NCBI GenBank assembly: GCA_964019695.1
Contig: OZ026520.1
Span: 93,438,913-93,502,912, forward strand
From: Loripinus fragilis
Taxonomy: Eukaryota; Mollusca; Bivalvia; Lucinida; Lucinidae
Length of the DNA: 64,000 bases
Direction: 5' to 3'
The notes beneath the pieces are model-generated. The model saw only the letters and a program-made list of their open reading frames with translations, was not told the origin of the DNA and made no database searches. Of this stretch, positions 11,101 through 21,000 are shown piece by piece (positions within the stretch are counted from its first letter, which is position 1; each line of letters begins with the position of its first letter). The position numbers and the translations under genes were made by a program.

Positions 11101-12856
11101 TCTTCTCAGATATGTATCTGACTTTAAGCTCAAACTTTCAACTGCTTGTGAGCTAGCTCAAAAGAACCTTCGCTCCTCCCAGGCAAAGATGAAGGCTAGA
11201 TACGACAAAAATACTGTTGATAAAAATTTTAAAGAAGGAGACCAGGTTCTAGCTCTTCTGCCTATTCCTGGCAGGCCTTTACAGGCCAGGTATTTTGGTC
11301 CCTACACTGTGGCTAGGAACATAAGTGATTTGAATTATATTGTACACACTCCAGAGAGGCGGAAAAGCAAGCAGTTGTGCCACATTAACATGCTGAAGCA
11401 ATATGTTAATAGAGATAGCTCTTTGGAATGTTCTGTGGGTTTGGTAACACCTGTTTCATTCCCAGATGCTGAAAATGAGCAACTCATTTCTGAAGATTCC
11501 ATAGAGAATCTAAATGACCCTGACATTCAAATAAATAGCAAAACGCTCAGCTCGCCAAGGTTGAATAATTCAGATATCTTGAATAACTTGGATTCAAAGC
11601 TGGGTCATTTAAATCCTGAAGAGCGTGACCAATTGGCACAGCTCATTGTTGATTACAAACACTTGTTTCCTGATGTCCCTTCTAAGACAGACAAAATATT
11701 TCATGATGTTGACATTGGCGACTCAATGCCAATAAAACAACATCCTTATCGAATGAGTCCAGTCAAGAAAGATTGCTTAAAGGAAGAAATTCAATATTTG
11801 CTGGAGAATGACTTCATTGAGCCCAGCAACAGTGACTGGTCATCACCATGTATTCTTGTACCGAAACCTGATGGTGCATATAGATTGTGCACTGATTACA
11901 GGAAAGTAAATGGTGTAACAAAAACAGACTCCTTTCCCATTCCAAGAATAGATGACTGTATTGACAAGATTGGGAAAGCCAAATACGTCACAAAGTTTGA
12001 TTTATTAAAGGGATTCTGGCAAATTCCCTTGACAGATAATGCCAAAGAAGAATCAGCCTTTGTGACACCAGATGGACTATTCAGATACAAGGTTATGCCA
12101 TTTGGTATGAAAAACTCTCCTGCTACATTCCAGAGGTTGATTAACAGTTTGATTGCTGGAATGGATGGGATTGGAGCTTACATAGATGATGTGATCATCT
12201 ACAGTGACTTTTGGGAAAATCACACTGGAACCATAAAAGAGTTCTTTGACAGACTCACAGAGTACAGGTTAACAATAAACTTAGTCAAAAGTGAATTTTG
12301 TCATGGTACATTGACATTTCTTGGCCATGTAGTTGGACAAGGACAAGTTAGACCTGTATCAGCTAAGGTTCAAACCATATCTGATTTCCCTATACCTACA
12401 GGTAAAAAGGAGCTCATGCGTTTCTTAGGCATGGCAGGTTACTACAGAAAATTCTGCAGTAACTTTTCTACTATATCTGCTCCTCTTACAAACCTTTTGA
12501 AAAAGAACATAAAATTTGTCTGGACACTAAGTTGTCAAGAGGCTTTTGATAAATTAAAGGCCATTCTAAAGAGTGAACCAGTGCTCGCTGCTCCAGACTT
12601 TCAGAAACCTTTTAAACTAGCTGTTGATGCTAGTGATGTAGGAGCAGGAGGCGTTCTCTTACAAGAAGATGAGAGTGGGGTAGACCACCCTGTTTGTTAT
12701 TTCTCTAAGAAATTCAGCAAATGTCAGAAAAACTACTCCACTATAGAAAAAGAGTGTCTTGCCTTGATTCTGTCCATTCAACATTTTGAAGTGTACATCT
12801 CTTCTTCATCTTCTTTTGTGACAGTTATACTGATCACAATCCGCTCACATTTTTAA
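8156..12856 (+). CDS. Gag-Pol polyprotein of the GMR1-like LTR retrotransposon
   Basis: I start at the ATG at 8156; an in-frame TTG lies just upstream. Domains in order: SAP-like helix pair (about residues 13-50); highly charged Glu/Lys/Arg coiled coil (72-155); Gag core (160-345); CCHC zinc knuckle C387-C390-H395-C400; aspartic protease DTGAS (Asp475); integrase with an HHCC finger (from H743) and a D814, D873, E909 triad with 35 residues between the last two; GPY/F-type tail (YFGPYTV) ending HINMLKQY; reverse transcriptase with Asp1282 and YIDD (Asp1344/1345); RNase H starting VDAS (Asp1491). There is no chromodomain or envelope gene. The frame leaves the RNase H sequence near 12826 and stops at 12856. 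The missing C-terminal part continues in another frame to the stop at 12982, so this copy carries a one-base deletion or a sequencing error. Confidence 0.93.
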   Translation: MDPQVEDFVSEPTIKKLLKLKREHLISLMSHYGLVVDKSKRKAQIRDALIRHTVENDILSDDALEYISKDEKSEALRIRELELEHEKEMRLRELEYEREKLEFEKEQERKRLEYEKEQEREKREYEKELKLRELEIMAAEKEKDRVMKEKLEQSKLEHFDASKYVKFVPPFIEKDVDKYFLLFEKVAKDLNWPLDKYTILLQSALKGKASETYTALSPEQTSDYQFVKESILKAYQLIPEANRQKFRNYKKEGDKTHVEFGREKERLLDRWCASEEIRKDYERLRQMILLEEFKNCVHPAIKNYIAEQKASTLSKAAEMADEYFLSHKHLLQKGSPQQTFQRTFHSNKNRFEVSSSSPKTTDSKPSDTKSTFQKSQWNSSQDHRPTCFYCRKKGHVILECITRQRDQKAKGKEAFPNALTTLKTEPKSFIPKSEVSKDKCKNDFVQEVYEPFLSEGTISLLHDKSITKPIRILRDTGASQSLILAETIPLSEKSHSGKSVLIQGVECGLVTVPLHQVNLKSDLVSGTVTVGARPSLPIEGVHLILGNDLAGDKVVVNPVMTEKPEVTITIDPIEEEIPDLYPSCAVTRAMAQKANVENAREGKSTNSDYIYDLNDTFLSSMYKERDQQTSRACLPEKQDIDQNAPLTQDKDLIEPSIHISNKQDLSTKTLILEQQKDSTLSSLFQNMVSEDEISSVPCCYYKKNGVLMRKWRPPDVPSDAEWAVKHQVVLPKSYRNGVLSMAHETPLAGHLGVSKTYNKILNHFFWPLIKTDVSNFCRSCHTCQMVGKPNQKIPRAPLHPIPAFEEPFSRVIIDCVGPLPKTKSGNEFLLTIMCASTRFPEAIPLRNIKAKTVVRALIKFFTLVGLPKSIQSDQGSNFMSGLFQQVMSELNIEQYKSSAYHPESQGALERFHQTLKNMIRTYCFQTEKHWDEGIHLLLFASRESVQESLGFCPFELVFGHSVRGPLKLMKEKLLSDEQVSTNLLRYVSDFKLKLSTACELAQKNLRSSQAKMKARYDKNTVDKNFKEGDQVLALLPIPGRPLQARYFGPYTVARNISDLNYIVHTPERRKSKQLCHINMLKQYVNRDSSLECSVGLVTPVSFPDAENEQLISEDSIENLNDPDIQINSKTLSSPRLNNSDILNNLDSKLGHLNPEERDQLAQLIVDYKHLFPDVPSKTDKIFHDVDIGDSMPIKQHPYRMSPVKKDCLKEEIQYLLENDFIEPSNSDWSSPCILVPKPDGAYRLCTDYRKVNGVTKTDSFPIPRIDDCIDKIGKAKYVTKFDLLKGFWQIPLTDNAKEESAFVTPDGLFRYKVMPFGMKNSPATFQRLINSLIAGMDGIGAYIDDVIIYSDFWENHTGTIKEFFDRLTEYRLTINLVKSEFCHGTLTFLGHVVGQGQVRPVSAKVQTISDFPIPTGKKELMRFLGMAGYYRKFCSNFSTISAPLTNLLKKNIKFVWTLSCQEAFDKLKAILKSEPVLAAPDFQKPFKLAVDASDVGAGGVLLQEDESGVDHPVCYFSKKFSKCQKNYSTIEKECLALILSIQHFEVYISSSSSFVTVILITIRSHF

Positions 12857-12984
12857 GGAAAATGAAGAACAAAAATCAGAGATTGTTACGCTGGACTCTC
12901 CTATTACAGGAGTATAACCTGGATGTCAGACACATCAAAGGCAGAGAGAATGTTGTGGCCGACGCTCTTTCAAGAATAACATAG
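12826..12984 (+). pseudogene. Out-of-frame C-terminal part of RNase H
   Basis: The sequence after about 12826 encodes the expected end of a retroelement RNase H, including a DHNPL block and a final VVADALSR motif before TAG at 12982-12984. It is shifted by one base relative to the upstream frame. The shift lies in a short T/A stretch. The two frames are described separately and not joined. Confidence 0.85.
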
Positions 12985-13047
12985 TACAGCACTGTACTAC
13001 AGTACATTTGTAAAAGAAATCTTTTTGTAAAATATTTCTTTTTCTTT

Positions 13048-13058
13048 AAGGGGGGAGG
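13048..13058 (+). other. Polypurine tract
   Basis: AAGGGGGGAGG directly abuts the TG that opens the 3' LTR, the expected plus-strand priming site. Confidence 0.9.
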
Positions 13059-14220
13059 TGTTATGTACACCTATTATATATATATATTTCCTCCCCTAGC
13101 ATTTGTTTTGCTCTCTGTCATATCTAGACACACTAATTATTTGGTGTACTTATATATATATTGATGTTCAAGCTTAGATCATAAAATAGGATTGAAATTA
13201 CCTCTTGTTAGTCCAATCAGTGATTACCTTTTTCATCCAATCAGAAGCCAGGTGTGGACCAATCAATGATTACCATTTTTATCCAATCAGCAGACAGGAG
13301 AGTTAATTATCAGCCAATCAGATATTTGTTTAATGGAATAACCCTTGAAATGAACTTGTCCATATATAAAGCAATGAAAGGAGTGCATTTGATCAGTTGG
13401 CTTATGACTGCTGAACCGCAAGGTCTGAATAAGATCAATTGGAAGGCTAAAAAGGCTATTGGACAGCTAAGAAGATATAATATACTTGTAATATATCTAC
13501 AAAGTGAGGAGTTGACTGAAACATGTCTACCGAGCTTTGCAGTATATTTTACTATAGTATATAGTGGTGAAGCCTCAGAGACCTGGCTCACTGAAGCTCA
13601 TTTGTTTACAAGACAACTTTGTGGCTGCTCACATTGTGACAGCCTGTTATATATATATAACCTTGTGATTGCTCCGGCAGTGTTGTCACTCCGGTAATTG
13701 TTGTACAACACAGTATAATACTTATTTAGCTTTGGTTATTCCAACGGCTAGCTGCTTTGACAGCGTATTTATACTTGTTTTCCTCTATAGGATTTTGACT
13801 GCTCTTGCAGTATTTTTCATAGTGTTGTACTTTTGTAGTCTTTGGGCTCAAATAACAAGGTTGTTAAGGTTGTATTGAATAGGTCAGTTTGAGCTGCTCA
13901 AATATCGCTCTGATAGTACTTTTGTGCTCACTGTAGCTCACTATATATAATTGATCAAGGGTTAACATTTTTACTACTTGGACTGCTTTGATTATAGTTA
14001 TTGTCAACTTTGGCTCATGTCATAATTTGTTGTTGACCATAGTTAATGGTCTTATTATTAAACACCAAGTAGGTGACTCAATCATTGTTTGGAGCAGATA
14101 GCTCTGTCTTAATTGGGAATAATCATTTATAGCTCATTTGGGCTCATTCAAGTTGAACTCTTTTAAATTGTAATACTTTCTTGTTGCACCTAGGCTTGCA
14201 AAGCATACCTGGGCGTAACA
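13059..14220 (+). repeat. 3' LTR (1,162 bp)
   Basis: Same length and ends as 6887-8048. It is followed by GAAA, matching the left flank. Confidence 0.95.
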
Positions 14221-14224
14221 GAAA

Positions 14225-14959
14225 TATCAATGCATTCACTCGTAGTTTATTTGAATTGATATCCAGCTTAAAGACAAAACCGAGGGGTGGGGCAGAAATG
14301 AATTTTTTGCGACTTTGAAAATGCATAGTCGATTTAAAATTTATTTTGATGTGCAATATGTTTATTTTACTGCTGAACCACGCCAGCTTTCGAAACAGCA
14401 GAGCAACTTGAAAAATTGTGTTTTCTTTTATTGTAGTTCCTCTCTATTTCTGAAGGATCCGTTCTTCCAGATTATTTAGAGGTCGCAAAAGCTGCTGTTG
14501 TGCCGCGTGGATATGGAAAAACTTCTCCCCATACATCAATATAGTGTTGATATTTTTCATATTCTGGTCTTTCAGGAATATTGGGTTCTGACGGAAAGCA
14601 GATTACCACTTAAGCCTGTGCTAGGGGGCGTGAGAATTGTTGCACTTTCCATTAGTTCTCATGACTCAATTAATCCGAGTCTGATGTTTTCTAATATTGT
14701 AGGTTCTCTCTACTTCTGAAGGAACAAATTATTTGTTATTTCAATTAGCGAAAATATGCGCCTTATCAGTAGAACTCTTTTAATTTTAATTCTGTCGTGT
14801 GGATGTCTATGTTCTGTGTCTCTGTCATGTCGTGCTCTGAGTTTGCGATGGTCAATGAATATAGCAGGTCCTGCCCATTATCACTTGTTTTGCTGAAAAA
14901 CTTTGACCGTTTATGCACACTGCTATTGGTGGAGCTTATATTAGACTAATATTTATATA
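14225..14959. other. 3' flank of the Notch-ligand-like gene
   Basis: Probably the 3' UTR and downstream flank of the minus-strand gene. A repeat at 14600-14725, running from GTGCTAGGGGC to TTGTAGGTTC, is shared with 36368-36470. No other gene is seen. Confidence 0.5.
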
Positions 14960-15071
14960 TCAGGCGTCTGTATCCATCTTGTCAAAAGTCAAATACAACG
15001 GATTATCTTGTCCCCTCTGTCTTGGAGTTTCTTTCATATCCATATCTTCATGTTTGTGAATTTTCTGTCTC
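14960..15071 (-). CDS. Exon 17: cytoplasmic tail and stop
   Basis: Acceptor TGTTTCCAG, phase 2. It opens with stop-transfer residues RRQKIHKH and contains DNPLYLTFD, an NPxY motif of the kind bound by PTB-domain and clathrin-adaptor proteins. It ends KMDTDA followed by TGA at 14962-14960. The tail is 37 residues, far shorter than in Delta or Jagged. Confidence 0.8.
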
Positions 15072-18000
15072 CTGGAAACAAAAAGGAAGGAGAAAACAAC
15101 AAACACATGTGGCATAGTTGATTAACGTTACATTGTGTTAAGTAAACAATCATTGGGCCCATAGTGTCCAGTGCAGAATAAAACAAAACAAAAGGGCCTA
15201 TGTTACTGACAGGAGTCCTGGGCCCTTGGAAGATTTTTAACTATTGAAAGAGGCAGTCAGTCCAGGGAGCTTAGCTTGCAGTTGTATATTGGACTAATCG
15301 CTTGATCTAGCTATTAACAAACATAAACACTGAGTTGTCAATCATATCAAAGGTGAATTCAAAAGTAATTGACATTTGATCCAAATAAATAAAACAGCTA
15401 TAGGGGCTACTGTACTGTCAATTTAAAGATGCATGTTAATGTGGCGATGCCATATTTCTTATAAGCAGGGAAAGCATATCGTACGTATTCAGTACTAAGG
15501 GCGTACTCAGTATTCTGCGGTACATTCAATATAACTGTAAGGTGGGACAACCTTTGTGGCCAAAACAAGGTAAACTCGCCAGTGTTTGTTTACAACGATT
15601 ATAAACGTAAGAAAGACAGCAGTGATCAGGAATCGATACAATCAAGTTCCACACCTGATCCAGGATACCACCTGGGAAAGTAACAAAACCACAATAAACA
15701 CCACAAACAAGAGACAAGAGGTTAACCCTTTTCCAGCAGGGGACCACAAGGAACCACTGAACAGACGCAAAAGCATGACAACCACAAGACATAAGTAACA
15801 CAAATGATCCACAAAAAAGTACCGCCTTGGAACAGTCATTACAAATATCTTACTGGAGTGTCTTTGAACGGACGGTAGAATATAACTTTATGGTGGTTTT
15901 GGCGAATAAAGATACATGTAGATGTATTATTTTTATAGTGTATTCCTGCATTTAGGATTGCGACCAAGAACATTTAATAGAATAAAGTGTAAAACTAGAC
16001 CAATGCTGAGGTGTTTTTTTTGAAATTGCATTTAGTACATAGATGTTCCAACAGGCTTTTCCAACAGGCTATATCTATTTCTCAAAGGACTTTGTGTACG
16101 AATAACTCTGTACAAAATTTGCTTTCACGTGTACCCTGCTGAAGTTTGGAATTTGCTGTATTGTTTTGAAAAAAGAACCAAAACAATTTGAACCAAGTGT
16201 CTCATCAACTTAATGAGAAAAATAAGTTTACTAGTCTGTTTGAATGAATTTGTTTTATCAAATGTGCACGTTATTTAGGCTATTTTCTCATCATTTGAAA
16301 TATTTGGAAAATAATTTCATGACTGTGCCCTCACAGACTTTAGAAGAGTGACATTACGTAACAATGGTAAGTGTTGGCCTATGTTAACTCTTTTCCCACT
16401 ATTGGCAACTTTTGATGTTGTACTGATAATCTCTTGCAAAAAGTGTTGACCCAGATCATGCCTCACATAGCATCACTGTTGGGCATTATCTGGATTCATA
16501 CTGTTTTACAGTCTAATGGTATTCCTTGAATAATTATGTTGTGAATAATTTGATTGAAAAAGTCACAGGCGACAGAAAGCATACGAAGTTACACATCATG
16601 CAAATACAAGAACCATTCTGTAAACATGTTTACTTAGTAAGTCATTTGGAGCTGTGCTGCGCAACAGTTAGATAGATACCTTGAGTTGGGAATTTGATTT
16701 TTTAATTTGGCATCTTAACTTTCATACAAAGACGCACCTGTGTATTGTTATAATTCCAATCACAACAATTGCAACGATAAAGATTCCAGCAACACATGCT
16801 ATCAATGGGATCTCAAAGTCACTCGAGCTAATCTGTAAAATAGAAGATATTTTGAGTAGGCATATGAGATTTTGGTACTATTGCACTATCGCTTAGTCCT
16901 CCAATTTGTATCAAGCATTATCAGAGATCAAAATGTTGGTCTAAGTTTCATCTCTCGTCCAAACTTTGCACAAGGAAGCAGCAAAGGCTCTATTCATCAG
17001 ACAAGATAATTTCAAAATTTCTTCCAGGAACCTTTTACATTGAATAAAAGACCAATCAAGCAAAGTGATATGCTGCAATGATTTTAGTTGACATATAGAG
17101 GATCTTTTATAAGTGCTCATAGAGGAAAAGAGATAAAATGCAAGGCATGCCGAGCATTTTATCTCTTTTTCGCAATGAGTTCAATGAATTCAATAATTAA
17201 GGCGCAAAAATGTTAGATTCTATTTATCATATGACATAAAATTATTTTTGTTTATCGATTTTAATGCATGGTGTTATTTCACTCTCAGACGTGACGTCAT
17301 ATGATAAATCTGTTTTAAACACAAAGTGGACAGGGTCATTCTTTGTACTCCAAGATATAAGTAGCTTTACCTAGATGGATTTTGTCTTTGAATATATATA
17401 GAAGCAGTCCAATCTAGGTCCACACTGATTGTCAGAGAGGCTTCTTCAGAGAAAAGTAGATGACTTTTGTTGTGATTGGCGCTTTAAGGGTTAAGAAAAA
17501 CATATCTAGGATTTTAAATTACCTTTGATTGGTCTGTTTTTCCTTCTTTATGTTTACAAGGAAATAAAGAATTCAGTTTTTCTTCAGAGAAAGAATGGAA
17601 TGCCTTTTCAACAGCTTGTGATGGTATTAACTTCTCATCACAGAACACCCTAAACTTCAGACTGTTTCTCCTAGAATGATAAAAAATAATAAGCATTACT
17701 GGTATTATCGTACTTACGTAAAAAGTTAATAAAAAGAAAATACAACAAGAAATTATACAATGTGCGCACACTGTATCTACCGAAAAGCACATAATACATT
17801 TGGGGATAACAAACTTAAAGTCTGTGACAATAGGAAAACAAGTCCTTCTTGGTCAAGCTTAAAACTAATGTTGTGTTCAAACTGGGGACCGTTTTTCCAA
17901 AAAAATTGTGCTGCTTCTACAATAAAGATACAATGTTTATGACTGTCTATTGTCCATTCACTGAAAAAATCAGTGCATTGGAGATCCAGATTTGGTTGAA

Positions 18001-21000
18001 CAGTTTTTCACCACATACTCACAAGATGTTTAGAAAAGAAATGCCTTACAACACATGCAACCCATTTCTGTTCCACTGTTAGAATTAAGTGACATGTAAA
18101 AACTCTGAAACCTTCCTTGAAAGTATTGCATAGCAAAGGTTTCAGATTTTGTTTTCAGATATCACGCAGCTGTATGCCTTAAACTTATATAACTGTAGCT
18201 GTTATATAATCTCTGCCACTTTATCAGTTTTACAGCAGGCCCGAGGTTATTATCCCAACACTTTTTTTAAAAAAAGGCGAAGGGGATATTGTAATTGCCT
18301 CCAACTGTCTGTCCGTCTGTCCCTTATGTTATCTCCTCCTAAACCATTGGACGAAATTCAACCAAGTTTGGTGTGTGAGTTACTCACATGAATGGGGCAA
18401 GCAACGTTAAACTTTTTTGGCCTTAGGCCCTGGGAAGGGGTCGAAAGGTCAAAGATCATTTGATTTCAATTTCAAAGTCAAACTTTGTGTGTGTTCTTTC
18501 AAATGAAAGATACAATACAAATCAGACAGGATTTTCATTCTGTCGCCTGGGTCATGCCCCAGGGGTGGGATTTTGGGGCGCTGGGGGTGCCCAGGGGGGT
18601 CAAAAAAAATTTCAAGCATAGTCATGTGGCTTATCAAATCAACTGGAATGACGAGCAGAACAGAATGCAAGTAATATGTTCATCCTAGGGTCAAACCGGT
18701 GACCTTGGGTGAGGCAAAAAGGTCAAATATCATTAAATTTTGACTGCCATGTCAATTCTAAGATTTTTATACCAAACTTTGTGTGCGTTCTTACAAATAA
18801 AAGATAGAAAACAAATTGAACAGAATTTTGAATCTGTTGCTGGGGTCATGCCCCAGGGGTGGGACTTGCAGGTGCTGGGAGGGTAAAAAACTTTAGTTTG
18901 GGGATTTGCGATGACGCCGACTGGGCATTCTATTAACTCCTTTTTTCATGCTCAACTCAATTGAGCACGGAATTTCAACTGTTCATAAAAACTAAAATAC
19001 TGATAAATAAAGATGTGTTTTGCTTTAAGTCTCTCAGATTTTATATTTCACATGGTAATAAATGTAAAAATGCCAACAATTCCTGAATGTGGTATTTCCT
19101 GATCATACTCACTTGCTTGTTCAAACCAAAGGGCTAGTACATTAGTTATACTTACAGTTTGATGGGACTTTTTGCAAACTGAACTTTAATATTTCTTCTC
19201 TCTTTGCAGATATGTATGGGAATTGTGTCTTTTATCGCTTTACTAATAAAACTTTCATTGGAGGACTGCTGAGTGCACTGAAAGAATATCGTAAAATATT
19301 CTTTGGCTTCTGAAAGACATATGAAATATGTATTGTTTCAACTTGTGTCAAAAAAGCATATGCTGCAATTGGCAAACTCTGACATAACTATTCTGTTGGA
19401 TGTTGAATGTTGATTCAGTTAACTGGAACTCAACGATGTAAGTAAAGTGTCAGTATTTCAAAATGTTTTGGAAGGTTAACCAAATTTATATTTTCCATAA
19501 CAGAATCTAGTGTGAAGATAATTTTACGAGCAAAACTTATTTTAGAACCTCTTATACTTGCTTTCTATTCCATTGCAGTGCATCTGTTTATGGTACATGT
19601 ATTAAATTTCTTTATTGTGTGATGCTACCAGTGTGTATTTATGGTGGTGAGGATAATATTTTATCCTCATTCTGCGATAGTGCTGTTTTGTCCTCTGCTG
19701 TTTGGCAGAGAGAACTTGTGCCTTTGCTTATTATATTTTACTAGTGTAAACGTCCCAAAAGTTTTATCTCTGCCAAATATCTTTTCCTTTTTTTTGGTAT
19801 CAAAGTTTTGTCTGTGGTTCCATGATTGAGATTCCCCTGGTCACTTTTACTTAGTTATTCGTCTATGAAACATGTTTGATATATCGCTCATTATATATAA
19901 TTAATGGACCAGCGCAAGCTTGTTTGGTACTAATCTCACATTTGCTGCTCGAATACGCAAAAATTGGATGTAGACAATGTCTCAAACCAAATTCATAACA
20001 TTGGCTTCCCTGAATACGGGCCCCGAAGCAAGAAAACCTGTCATCGGTGGTTTGTGAACAACTAAGGCGCAGACCAGCCTGCGCATCCGCGCAGTCTGAT
20101 CAGCGCCTTTGTTATTCGTTTTTTTGAAAAGTACCATATCTAAGCTTGCAACAAGCGAAATTTCAATTTTCTAGCTAGTCTCTGTAGTGTGGAACACTGG
20201 TTTGAGTCTGGCATTGTCGGAAATCCAGAGGACAAGTTTTCTCGCGACGATGTCCATATATCAGCATTGGTGTTTATAAGAGGCATTTGGACATGCTCGA
20301 TAAGTATCAAAAGCTTGTATGCTGGCCCTATTTAGATTATAAATTATAATTAGTTACTATAAATTACTTTCAACACCATTTATAGAAAATTTACAAGGAA
20401 AGTATACCTTCAGTTATCTGCTGCATAGCAGATGATGTTAATAAGTTGGTAAACAAAGGAGTAAACTTTTGCGTAACAACCCTGTGTATGGGTGTACTCT
20501 CTTTATCACTTCTGGTTGATTTTGGAGATTGGAAATCAAAATGTTTGGTACTTGAGTCAGACGTAATATTTGTTGAATATCTTGAAGTCTGTAAATATGA
20601 TTTTGTTGTCGCTGTTGTGTTGATTCGCAAAAGTGTAGTTGAGTTGTCAATAATACCTTGTGTTGTTATCAGATCTGGTCTACTTGTACAGTTGTTGGAA
20701 GAGCTTCTCGTTTTACCACCTAACGAGACAGATGTAATATTTATTTCTTGATATGTTGTAATAGGAATATAAGTTGTCTGCAATGCTGGCTTAAGAGTTT
20801 TTAAAGTTTGAGTCTTATTCACAGATCGTTTATGCTGACAATGAGTTCCACTATATAAACTATCACATTCACATATACCAATACCAGTGCCATAAGCAAC
20901 GCATGTTCCATTATTGAGACATTCTATTCTTTCACATAAATCAATATGTGTTTGACATTGACTGCCATTAAATCCTGAACTACAATTACAATGAAAGCCT

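Larger units (their letters stand above)
6887..14220 (+). mobile_element. Full-length Ty3/gypsy-class LTR retrotransposon, GMR1-like gene order
   Basis: A 7,334-bp element bounded by two 1,162-bp LTRs that begin TGTTATG and end CGTAACA. GAAA flanks it at 6883-6886 and 14221-14224, a 4-bp target-site duplication. Inside are a primer-binding site two bases after the 5' LTR, one long Gag-Pol reading frame and a polypurine tract abutting the 3' LTR. I found only three differences between the LTRs, so the insertion is young. Integrase lies upstream of reverse transcriptase, which is copia-like, although RT, RNase H and the GPY/F-type integrase tail look Ty3/gypsy. This combination is the hallmark of GMR1-like elements. 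Confidence 0.93.

Noticed and set aside
10525..11526. Minus-strand frames within the integrase region
   Set aside because: Short antisense shadows of the Pol reading frame.
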